43,001 nt of DNA, from positions 1-43,001 of the IMG/VR virus record IMGVR_UViG_3300021957_000087. One strand, 5' to 3'. Of this stretch, positions 18,901-24,506 are shown one piece after another (within the stretch, counting starts at the first letter, position 1; the number at the start of each line of letters is the position of its first letter). The position numbers and the translations under genes were made by a program. Source of the stretch: a virus. The notes under the pieces were generated by a model. It searched no databases and had not been told where the DNA came from. It saw nothing but the letters and a program-made list of their open reading frames with translations.

Positions 18901-19502
18901 TAATAGATGACGCTACACGCTACGGCGGCGGATATACAGAATTGCCTGTTTATACTAGATCACTTGTTAGATTTGTATTCAGTGAAACAGACGAAATAAC
19001 AGTTATAACTAGAGGATCAGGCGACCAAGAAGTTAATGTCGATAATGCAGATTTTGAAGTTACTATTAGAGACAACGGAGATGTTGATGTTGTATTACAG
19101 AAAGGTGATAGTGAACCGTTTAGATTTAGACCAGACACTAATACAATTAAAACAGACACTACTGCAATTAATGTAAGTCAAAGTACTGATTCAATAAAAT
19201 ATATCTCTAGTATAGATCATATGAGATTGAATATTAAGAATATAGGCGACGAAGAAAGACAATATTTGCCTTTGTGGATGCGTACAGCACAAGACGGTTT
19301 TCAAGAATTAGATTTTGTTACAGCAATTCCAATTGCTTACTGCAAGGCAGGTCAAAGTGCAGACATTATTAACAATATTAAAAACTCAGGATTTGACCCA
19401 AAACTAATAACATACGATATTGACAGATATATTGTAAAAAGTGCAAAAGATAGTGCAGATGAAAAATATATACTATTCGCAAATTACCAATTCAATGTTT
19501 AA
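15990..19502 (+). CDS. Large virion protein with putative Ig (He-PIG) motifs
   Basis: 1,170 residues, starting at ATG 15990 with AAGGAA upstream. Three LPxGxxL..GxxxG elements typical of putative Ig (He-PIG) domains appear: LPPGIILSESGKLTG (about residue 147), LPPGMVLDSRNGEIAG (about 324) and LPFGLTLTYDGEIIG (about 755). The last is followed by YKFTVQARDRFNYTA, a cadherin-like strand. No signal peptide, membrane segment or enzyme motif is visible. Its place in the late structural run, with its own late promoter, points to a tail or fibre component. The exact position in the virion is unknown. Confidence 0.75.
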   Translation: MSKLWNIPTGTRYRVLVERSAVNILLPLSAIANIEVEQIGGDLPAGTRLEGNYLTGTVYEVAYDTTFTSVFRASTDDEWQDCTIEFVVTGPDDPQWATVPGLLNVGSNNALFILDSEIIDYQLTATDTDLSAGDELTYFIADGDGVLPPGIILSESGKLTGTTEPLLSLDKRYVGGGYDTSPFAGLPMDYAALSSNGYASFYYDTVEYGYNEPTSNPRKLNRYYPFAVTVTDGENFVRREFKIYLVGDDYLKADNTLMQSATGVFTADVTNVRTPTWITPRDLGFKRAANYTTVFLDIIDNWTLEGVVVYTLEDVNDDGTPSELPPGMVLDSRNGEIAGRIPYQPAITQNYKFSVNATRLTTDLETVSIFGNYYEDVLLGNNNIKIYKIDLTGDLDGVNDLFELVNRNILLGNRQYKVTNVDDRNRDYDVIYFDDTLAPSINLILSRTATTGTDYMFVSRLNETEKQKYAGRTLKFSETEKYKISTITPYIEWEISQTNPNTDPILPAAAPRLIELSTNYFIGDYVINGVTTGGDGKIYRCVDTHVTIPQTDIDGISIEVNGVIQIDFENNNWVEVAETIEGLSLADRLTATSQALTAEYGDDAHITVVNDTTWKILIPSTAMSRIKSNIQNFFVGSDSTIITAKLIRDNEDKIKFDVNLTSQLNQGRNIGIAVFRNDTFFKNIIVASNDIQDIPSTAKTFELKIIGEIDSNIKWLTPANLGSINANFTSTLRLQAQTTVPDTRMIYSLTSGKLPFGLTLTYDGEIIGQARQFGTVDNPGLTKFENLAVTWDGFLPGDTTFDRSYKFTVQARDRFNYTAIEREFTLKVEDLDNTQYTDIYMRPMLPPTQRKYFQNFISNPDIFTPNKIYRPGDPVFGLQNNLDMLVFAGAESKDLENFVAAASKNHKRKTYILGEIKSAVAKNNPLSDTIYEVVYIDVIDPANAKERKVTAASINIKNPNKLSVDQLQYSIIDDATRYGGGYTELPVYTRSLVRFVFSETDEITVITRGSGDQEVNVDNADFEVTIRDNGDVDVVLQKGDSEPFRFRPDTNTIKTDTTAINVSQSTDSIKYISSIDHMRLNIKNIGDEERQYLPLWMRTAQDGFQELDFVTAIPIAYCKAGQSADIINNIKNSGFDPKLITYDIDRYIVKSAKDSADEKYILFANYQFNV

Positions 19503-19506
19503 CAAC

Positions 19507-19514
19507 GATAAATA
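19507..19514 (+). promoter_or_regulatory. T4-like late promoter GATAAATA
   Basis: It sits in the 36-bp gap after the He-PIG gene. The predicted start near 19520 leaves a leader of about 19 nt with AGAGGA before ATG 19539. Confidence 0.7.
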
Positions 19515-19538
19515 TAACTATTAAAGAGGAAAAATAAC

Positions 19539-20129
19539 ATGGCCAGTTTAATTACTTACCAAACAATTGACGGAGCATATCCAGTTGCAGGTATCGATAA
19601 CGATACCCAAGGCTTTCGTGACAACTTTACTATTATTAAAGACGGACTGTCACAGGCACAAAGTGAAATAACTTCATTACAAAATAATACTGCAAAACTT
19701 AATAGACCTAATGACTTTGCCGGTACTGAGATTACAAGAGCTAACTTGAGTCAAGTTACAGAAGAATATCACAACATTGGTACAGTTATAGATGGGATGA
19801 ATATTAGTTTACTTAACGGTATGTATCAAACTGTTAATATAAATTTACCTGAAGGTACCTCTACTATTAGTTTTGCGATATCTGAATGGCCGCCAGTAGA
19901 CCATTTAGCTAAACTAACTGTACAACTTAAAGGTAACGATACTCCAGCATCGGTGTTGTTTACACTAGAAGGCGGTGGAACTATTAAATATGATCCAAAT
20001 TACCCCCTTGCAAATGGCTCTCGTGGTATTACTGTTGATAGCAGCGAAGATCCAATATTAGTTGATTTTTGGTCCTACAATCAAGGCACAACGGTATACG
20101 CAAATTATAGAGGACGCTACGAAGCTTAA
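19539..20129 (+). CDS. Small fibre-type virion protein
   Basis: 196 residues. The N-terminus TIDGAYPVAGIDNDTQGFRDN, followed by FTIIKDGL, is a diverged form of the docking-like motif in the genes at 6224 and 15097. A short coiled stretch (QAQSEITSLQNNTAKL) follows, then a beta-rich C-terminal half (TSTISFAISEWPP, SVLFTLEGGGTIKYD). It closes the 20-kb structural run and has its own late promoter. Virion role inferred from motif and position; no function known. Confidence 0.7.
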   Translation: MASLITYQTIDGAYPVAGIDNDTQGFRDNFTIIKDGLSQAQSEITSLQNNTAKLNRPNDFAGTEITRANLSQVTEEYHNIGTVIDGMNISLLNGMYQTVNINLPEGTSTISFAISEWPPVDHLAKLTVQLKGNDTPASVLFTLEGGGTIKYDPNYPLANGSRGITVDSSEDPILVDFWSYNQGTTVYANYRGRYEA

Positions 20130-20131
20130 TA

Positions 20132-20374
20132 ATGATACATCCGTATGTTGATAACCTAAATAATTTAACTATCAATGAGCTAGAGGAAAAAGTTATTGAA
20201 CTCCAGCGCAAATACTTTATCACAAATAATCCTAGTGTGCAATCACAAATCTCCGTCATAATAGATATCTATAGAGAAGAAATACAAACCCGTCATCGTG
20301 CCGAAGCACAACGTCAAAGAGATAATCAACAAGATGGCGATAATTCTCTTGACAATTTAATCAAAGTATCGTAA
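20132..20374 (+). CDS. Conserved small phage protein, unknown role
   Basis: 80 residues, starting 3 bases after the preceding stop. It is highly charged and predicted helical (NELEEKVIELQRKYFIT, QISVIIDIYREE), with an acidic, Asn-rich tail. I recognise its type (MIHPYxDNLxNLT start) as a hypothetical protein of marine T4-like phages. No membrane segment. Its last codons contain a strong promoter for the next gene. Confidence 0.7.
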   Translation: MIHPYVDNLNNLTINELEEKVIELQRKYFITNNPSVQSQISVIIDIYREEIQTRHRAEAQRQRDNQQDGDNSLDNLIKVS

Positions 20375-20377
20375 AAT
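20349..20377 (+). promoter_or_regulatory. Sigma70-type promoter TTGACA-N17-TAAAAT
   Basis: A consensus -35 (20349-20354), a 17-bp spacer and TAAAAT (20372-20377) lie in the 3' end of the preceding gene. A start 7 nt downstream falls on ATG 20384, and no ribosome binding site precedes that ATG. Confidence 0.7.
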
Positions 20378-20383
20378 ACAAGT

Positions 20384-20914
20384 ATGATTATGAAAACAGA
20401 CGAACTAGGTATCCCACGATTCTCTAATAAGGATCTCGTTGATATGATCTATTCAGGTCATGTTGACAAGTGTCATGTAGTTCTGTGTGAGCAATCGGAT
20501 GATGTAGATAAGTTTAATGAGGCTATGGAAGAACAAGGCTTTGACAAACTACAAAAGTATATCCCATTAGATGTAGATCAACAGACTTTTGACGGTGTAT
20601 GTCAAAGTGAATGGTTTATGCCTGATGAATACAAAGACATCAATGTATATGAATATGTACTAGGCAAAGCAGAAACACCCTGCCCACAACACGTACAAGA
20701 TCGTATATGGGAAGAAATGGAAGCATATGGCGAACGCGATATGCACAATCTATTACGCTATATGATTTATCTTGTAGACTTTATGCGTGAAAACAATATC
20801 GTATGGGGTGTAGGTAGAGGTAGCTCTGTAGCAAGTTATGTGTTATACTTAATAGGTGTGCATAAAATAGATTCAATCCAGTTTGGCCTGGATTGGAGAG
20901 AGTTCTTAAGATAA
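20384..20914 (+). CDS. Truncated DNA polymerase III alpha (DnaE)-like protein
   Basis: 176 residues. The last 55 residues match the palm entry region of C-family polymerases: RYMIYLVDFMRENNI, then VGRGSSVASYVLYLIG, then DSIQFGLDWREFLR, the counterpart of the bacterial GPGRGSxAGSLVAY and FERFLN motifs. In DnaE the catalytic PDxDxDF follows at once; here the gene stops. The PHP domain is also absent, and the first 120 residues are not recognisable to me. It cannot polymerise DNA alone. It might act as a partner or decoy for the host replicase, or be a remnant. A second in-frame ATG is at 20390. Confidence 0.7.
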   Translation: MIMKTDELGIPRFSNKDLVDMIYSGHVDKCHVVLCEQSDDVDKFNEAMEEQGFDKLQKYIPLDVDQQTFDGVCQSEWFMPDEYKDINVYEYVLGKAETPCPQHVQDRIWEEMEAYGERDMHNLLRYMIYLVDFMRENNIVWGVGRGSSVASYVLYLIGVHKIDSIQFGLDWREFLR

Positions 20915-20917
20915 ATA
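20910..20917 (+). promoter_or_regulatory. T4-like late promoter GATAAATA
   Basis: It overlaps the stop of the DnaE-like gene. The start near 20923 gives a leader of about 24 nt with TAAGGAG, a strong ribosome binding site, before ATG 20947. Confidence 0.7.
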
Positions 20918-20918
20918 A

Positions 20919-20932
20919 AATATACGTATATT
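20919..20932 (+). repeat. 14-bp perfect palindrome at a predicted late start site
   Basis: AATATACGTATATT spans the predicted transcription start of the late promoter at 20910. It is AT-rich and so weak as a hairpin; a protein-binding site is possible. Confidence 0.5.
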
Positions 20933-20946
20933 ATAAGGAGACGAAT

Positions 20947-21360
20947 ATGGCCAAGCAAAGTCCACAAAGAAAACAATATCGCAGTATGCGGGGAAAGAAC
21001 GTTGACATGGATATGTTGCGTAAGCGCAACGAACTTACGCCAGCAGTTGGAAATGCTCGTGTAAATGCCCGTGGTGACGAACTCGGAGCAGGCGGAAAGA
21101 TTGTTAAAAAACGTGAAGATGTTATTTCTGAACATTATGCAACAGCAGGAACAGTTAGAGATTCAAGTTCACGAGATGAAGTACAGGAAGTTGTTGAAGA
21201 ACAACCTGTAGTAGAACAACCCCCTGTTAAGAAAACAGTAACACGTTCTAAAAAAGATCCTGAGCCTGTAGTTGAACCAGAAGTAGCTGCATTAGATGAA
21301 GAATTTGATGATGGCTGGGTTGAGGATAAAGACGGAAACTTCGTACCAAAAGGTGAATAA
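20947..21360 (+). CDS. Conserved marine T4-like phage protein, unknown role
   Basis: 137 residues from ATG 20947, chosen because TAAGGAG lies 10 bases upstream; a TTG at 20893 is in frame but inside the preceding gene. The N-terminal 60 residues are basic and conserved in type (RKQYRSMRGKNVDMDMLRKR, TPAVGNARVNARGDELG). The middle is a low-complexity Glu/Val/Pro stretch, and the end is acidic (DEEFDDGWVEDKDGNFVP). It is followed without a gap by the co-chaperonin gene, and both share a late promoter, so a role in head assembly is possible but unproven. Confidence 0.7.
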   Translation: MAKQSPQRKQYRSMRGKNVDMDMLRKRNELTPAVGNARVNARGDELGAGGKIVKKREDVISEHYATAGTVRDSSSRDEVQEVVEEQPVVEQPPVKKTVTRSKKDPEPVVEPEVAALDEEFDDGWVEDKDGNFVPKGE

Positions 21361-21762
21361 ATGGCTCAGAATTTAAAAGCAATTAAAGGCACGCCACGTG
21401 CAGTAGGAAATCGTGTGTTAGTAACAGATATGCACTTCGGTGAACAAGTTACTCAAGGTGGTATTATACTAGGAAATGACGATGGCAAAACTAGGGGAAT
21501 ATATCCTCGTTGGGCTAAAGTATTTTCAAAGGGACCTGAAAATAAAGATGAATATAGTATCGGACAGTGGATCTTAATAGAGCACGGAAGATGGACCCGT
21601 GCAATGAAAATGGACACTGATGACGGAGAATTTGATGTTCGAATGGTAGAATCCGAAAGTGTTTTAGCATATTCAGATGAAAAACCAGAGAGTGTCTCAA
21701 TTGGAGCAGAATATAGTGATGGCGAACACGCAACCATTGACCCATCTTCATTCATAAAATAA
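21361..21762 (+). CDS. GroES-like co-chaperonin (T4 gp31 type)
   Basis: 133 residues. The N-terminal beta-barrel pattern of GroES is visible: VGNRVLVTDMHFGEQVTQGG, then IILGNDDGKTRGIYPRWAKV, then SIGQWILIEHGRWTRAM and ESVLAY. Residues about 25-45 form the mobile loop with the GGIIL anchor (residues 33-37), which in GroES (GGIVL) contacts the GroEL ring. T4 gp31 replaces GroES so that host GroEL can fold the major capsid protein, and the same role is likely here. It lies directly behind a late-promoter gene, fitting capsid assembly. The C-terminal 25 acidic residues are an extension. Confidence 0.8.
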   Translation: MAQNLKAIKGTPRAVGNRVLVTDMHFGEQVTQGGIILGNDDGKTRGIYPRWAKVFSKGPENKDEYSIGQWILIEHGRWTRAMKMDTDDGEFDVRMVESESVLAYSDEKPESVSIGAEYSDGEHATIDPSSFIK

Positions 21763-21779
21763 AATATATAGGTTAATAA

Positions 21780-22004
21780 ATGAGTTGGTTGAGCAAAATA
21801 GGATTTAAACAAAAAGAAATAGAAGTAAAAAAAGAAACAGTTGTTATTGATATGATGAAGGATGACGTAGATCCTCAAGAAGTGACAATAGAAAACGCAT
21901 ACAAGACACGTTGGATATGGTACCATACAATATTGGCTATTGAAATATTTTTTACTAACATATTACTAATTGCTATCTTATTACTCGTAGCCTTCAAACT
22001 ATAA
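21780..22004 (+). CDS. Small single-span membrane protein
   Basis: 74 residues. An N-terminal charged half (KIGFKQKEIEVKKETVV) is followed by one strong hydrophobic helix at the C-terminus (residues about 48-73, HTILAIEIFFTNILLIAILL). The arrangement suggests a tail anchor with the charged part in the cytoplasm. Family not recognised. It sits between the co-chaperonin and MazG genes with a short gap on each side. Confidence 0.65.
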   Translation: MSWLSKIGFKQKEIEVKKETVVIDMMKDDVDPQEVTIENAYKTRWIWYHTILAIEIFFTNILLIAILLLVAFKL

Positions 22005-22019
22005 TTAAGGAACAACAAT

Positions 22020-22388
22020 ATGACGAATCCGTTTAAAGATCAAAAAGATTTCATGGAAGCATGTGATCAAACAACTAGCGATGTAAACATTGAGCAATAT
22101 GGTATGTATCTTAGACTGATTGAAGAAGAGGGTGGAGAGCTCGCTGACGCAATCAAAGACAATGATGTTGTAGAGCAACTAGATGCATTACTTGACATAA
22201 TTGTTGTTAGCATCGGCGCTATAAACAGTTTAGGAGTTGATGCAGAAGGTGCATGGAATGAAGTTATGCACACAAATATGGCTAAGATTGATCCAGAAAC
22301 AGGCAAAGTACGCAAACGTGAAGATGGTAAAGTATTAAAGCCCGAAGGCTGGACTGCACCACAATTAAAACCTTTCTTAAATGTCTAA
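22020..22388 (+). CDS. mazG: MazG-like nucleotide pyrophosphohydrolase
   Basis: 122 residues, all-alpha NTP-PPase type. The metal-binding pattern is present: EEEGGEL (residues 35-41, EExxE) and LDALLDI (residues 54-60, with Asp55 and Asp59). Such enzymes hydrolyse NTPs or dNTPs to monophosphate and pyrophosphate. In phages they are thought to tune nucleotide or alarmone pools, though the true substrate varies. A conserved tail (KVLKPEGWTAPQLKPFL) follows. Ribosome binding site AAGGA lies 8 bases before ATG 22020. Confidence 0.8.
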   Translation: MTNPFKDQKDFMEACDQTTSDVNIEQYGMYLRLIEEEGGELADAIKDNDVVEQLDALLDIIVVSIGAINSLGVDAEGAWNEVMHTNMAKIDPETGKVRKREDGKVLKPEGWTAPQLKPFLNV

Positions 22389-22395
22389 ATAACAC

Positions 22396-22424
22396 TTGAC
22401 TCCTTAGCATTTATATGTTATTAT
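22396..22424 (+). promoter_or_regulatory. Sigma70-type promoter TTGACT-N17-TATTAT
   Basis: -35 TTGACT (22396-22401), 17-bp spacer, -10 TATTAT (22419-22424), in the only gap of this block. The expected start near 22431 gives a leader of about 17 nt carrying AAGGAG. It likely drives the early/middle block that begins at 22448. Confidence 0.75.
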
Positions 22425-22442
22425 ATGTATAAAGCTAAGGAG
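22400..22442 (+). repeat. Perfect 9-bp inverted repeat around the promoter
   Basis: CTCCTTAGC (22400-22408) and GCTAAGGAG (22434-22442) are exact reverse complements separated by 25 bases. The right arm is the ribosome binding site of the gene at 22448. The left arm overlaps the -35 end and would be missing from RNA made at the enclosed promoter. Confidence 0.85.
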
Positions 22443-22447
22443 TTTTC

Positions 22448-22609
22448 ATGAAAATTACACCACAAACAGCAGGCGTAGGCACAACAGGTGCTACAGGCAT
22501 TGCTTTATTAATCTTACACACAACAGGATATTTAACAGGATGGGCTTGGCCTATTCTTTATGTATTCCTTATTATCTCAGGAATTGGACAAGAAAATAGG
22601 AAGGGCTAA
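22448..22609 (+). CDS. Small 53-residue two-helix membrane protein
   Basis: ATG 22448 follows AAGGAG at 6 bases, and the frame ends with TAA at 22609. The protein (starts MKITPQTAGVGTTGATG) has two hydrophobic stretches, GIALLILHTTGYLTGW and WPILYVFLIISGIG, and a charged end (QENRKG). It is probably an inner-membrane hairpin. It is the first gene after a strong promoter within an inverted repeat, so its expression seems closely controlled. Family unknown. Confidence 0.75.
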   Translation: MKITPQTAGVGTTGATGIALLILHTTGYLTGWAWPILYVFLIISGIGQENRKG

Positions 22610-22611
22610 AC

Positions 22612-23151
22612 ATGGCAACACATGGCATGATCGACTTAGAGACACTAGACACAAAGCCTAGTTGTACTGTATTAAGTTTAGGAGCAATCAAGTTTAATCC
22701 ATTAGACGATAGTGAGCCACATAGCGAACTATATCTTAAAATTAATGTAGATGATCAGGATAAATTAGGTCGTACTACAAGTGATGATACTATTGCTTGG
22801 TGGGCAAAACAAGATCCTAAAGCAATGGAAGAAGCGTTTGACCAAACAGGTGCAGTAAGTGTTGAAGAAGCACTACGACAAGTAAGCAAATGGAGTGTAG
22901 GTTGCGATACTATTTGGGGACAAGGCTACGGCTTTGACTTAACTATTATGGAAGACATGTATCGTATGTTAGGTATGCCGATTCCGTGGCAGTTTTGGCA
23001 AATCAAAGATGCTCGTACATTGTTTGGATGCTGTAAAGTAGATCCACGTAAAGTATTACAACAAACTAACTTACACAATGCACTAGCTGATGCTTACTTT
23101 CAAGCAAAAGGTGTGCAATTTGCATATAAAGAGTTAGGAATTATACGTTGA
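22612..23151 (+). CDS. DEDDh 3'-5' exonuclease (DexA/RNase T-like)
   Basis: 179 residues with all acidic motifs of DEDDh exonucleases: Asp8 and Glu10 in MIDLETL, Asp109 in GYGFDLTIME, and His155 with Asp160 in LHNALADAY. These bind two metal ions and remove nucleotides from 3' ends. T4 DexA and bacterial exoribonucleases share the fold. Whether it acts on DNA or RNA cannot be told from sequence. It starts 3 bases after the small membrane gene, and its TGA overlaps the TTG of the HAD gene, so it is part of the early/middle operon. Confidence 0.8.
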   Translation: MATHGMIDLETLDTKPSCTVLSLGAIKFNPLDDSEPHSELYLKINVDDQDKLGRTTSDDTIAWWAKQDPKAMEEAFDQTGAVSVEEALRQVSKWSVGCDTIWGQGYGFDLTIMEDMYRMLGMPIPWQFWQIKDARTLFGCCKVDPRKVLQQTNLHNALADAYFQAKGVQFAYKELGIIR

Positions 23152-23486
23152 AGTATGTTATTGATATTGACGGCACTATCTGTAAGGAAGTAATTATACC
23201 CGACAGTGGTGGAAAGAAAGACTACGCTAATCACATTCCAATGCCAGAGCGTATTGCAAAAGTAAACGCATTGTACGATGCAGGACACACAATTAAATAT
23301 ATGACAGCACGTGGTTGTGTAAGTGGTGTTGACTATTTTAATTTAACTAACAATCAATTAATCAAATGGGGCGCTAAGTTTCACGAACTAAGTGTAGGTG
23401 AAAAAGAAAACTACGATATTTGGATTGATGACAAAGCATTTTGGAGTGAAAACTTCTTCCGTGAAACTGGGGAATCATATGAATGA
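23148..23486 (+). CDS. HAD-family phosphatase
   Basis: 112 residues with DIDGT (Asp6 nucleophile, Asp8), TARG (Thr53) and the acidic motif DIWIDDKAF (Asp94/Asp95). It is short and has no clear cap domain, like the small HAD phosphatases of marine phages. The start is TTG at 23148, overlapping the preceding TGA as TTGA, with TTAGGA upstream. No ATG in frame would keep the DIDGT motif, so the TTG is well supported. The substrate is unknown; a nucleotide or polynucleotide-end phosphate is plausible. Confidence 0.8.
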   Translation: MKYVIDIDGTICKEVIIPDSGGKKDYANHIPMPERIAKVNALYDAGHTIKYMTARGCVSGVDYFNLTNNQLIKWGAKFHELSVGEKENYDIWIDDKAFWSENFFRETGESYE

Positions 23487-23506
23487 TTCTTGTCGGGAGA
23501 AAATAA

Positions 23507-23719
23507 ATGGATCCAACACCAGAAGAGATAAAAGAAGCTTATAGATTATTTTTTTTAGTCAAAGGGCATATGGATATAACGCAAGAAATGGCATTAGCAA
23601 GTGCGCCAGGATATTTTAGACGTCTCTGGATTGCTGGCGGAAACGGTGCTCCATTATACTTGTATGATGAACAGTTTGAAATAGAATGGAAGAAAAGGAA
23701 TGACAATAATGAATCGTAG
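23507..23719 (+). CDS. Small soluble protein, unknown
   Basis: 70 residues, starting at ATG 23507 behind GGGAGA. Acidic N-terminus (MDPTPEEIKEAYRLFF), a middle with PGYFRRLWIAGGNGAPLY, and a charged end. No motif recognised. Its last codons overlap the start of the aldolase gene, so the two are probably co-translated. Confidence 0.65.
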   Translation: MDPTPEEIKEAYRLFFLVKGHMDITQEMALASAPGYFRRLWIAGGNGAPLYLYDEQFEIEWKKRNDNNES

Positions 23720-24506
23720 ATTTATTGCAGCAATGGACCACAGTGGCGGTTCAACAGGAGGCGTACTAGAACGCTACGGACAAGAATACACAGAAGCAGA
23801 CAAGATGGAGAAAGTTCATGCTATGCGTCTTAGAATGATTAACAGTCCTGAATTTAACGATGAAAATATTTGGGCCGCAATACTATACAAAGACACAATA
23901 GAACGCGGAATGGTTCCGTTACTACACGGCAAAAATATTCATGCTATTTTAAAAGTTGACAGTGGCTGTACTGAAGCAGGAACACTTAAAAAGTTTGATT
24001 TAAATTATATGCTAAATTTTGCTGTGAAGCACAAGTGCTTTGGAACTAAAATGAGAAGTATTGTAAAGTCCCAAGATATATTAGATGAGGTCCTTGATCA
24101 GCAGATGGAACTAGCTGGTCAAATTTATGCTTGGGAATTAATGCCAATTGTGGAGCCAGAGATTCCAATTGAACATGAACACAAGCAAGGCTTAGAAATT
24201 GCATTACTAAACGGACTTAAGAAAAGATTAGATCTGTATGAAGGGCAATGTATACTAAAATTAACACTTCCTGAACAACAAAACATGTATCAAGATCTTG
24301 TAAATCATCCTAAAGTCCACAAAGTTGTAGGACTTAGCGGTGGATACTCTACAGATGAAGCGTGTAAAAGACTTTCAAAGAACAAACAAATGACAGCTAG
24401 TTTTAGTAGAGCATTAAGTGAAGGACTAAAATTTGGCTTGACAAACGAAGCATTTGATGCTACAATAAACAATAATATAAAAATGATCACAGAGGCTAGT
24501 ACATGA
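23709..24506 (+). CDS. fba: Class I fructose-bisphosphate aldolase
   Basis: 265 residues from ATG 23709, which has AGGA 9 bases upstream; ATG 23700 abuts that site and is less likely. Bacterial class I aldolase signatures appear in order: AAMDHSGGSTGG, FGTKMRS, ELMPIVEPEIPIE, CILKLTLPE with the Schiff-base lysine, VVGLSGGYS and SFSRALSEGL. It cleaves fructose-1,6-bisphosphate to DHAP and glyceraldehyde-3-phosphate, or runs in reverse. It is about 30 residues shorter than typical cellular forms. This is a host-derived metabolic gene inside a replication operon and may redirect carbon during infection. TGA overlaps the next ATG (ATGA). Confidence 0.85.
   Translation: MNRRFIAAMDHSGGSTGGVLERYGQEYTEADKMEKVHAMRLRMINSPEFNDENIWAAILYKDTIERGMVPLLHGKNIHAILKVDSGCTEAGTLKKFDLNYMLNFAVKHKCFGTKMRSIVKSQDILDEVLDQQMELAGQIYAWELMPIVEPEIPIEHEHKQGLEIALLNGLKKRLDLYEGQCILKLTLPEQQNMYQDLVNHPKVHKVVGLSGGYSTDEACKRLSKNKQMTASFSRALSEGLKFGLTNEAFDATINNNIKMITEAST
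24438..24466 (+). promoter_or_regulatory. Sigma70-type promoter TTGACA-N17-TACAAT inside aldolase gene
   Basis: A consensus -35 at 24438-24443, a 17-bp spacer and TACAAT at 24461-24466. The expected start near 24473 lies 30 bases before the clamp-loader ATG. It is inside coding sequence, so coincidence is possible. Confidence 0.5.
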
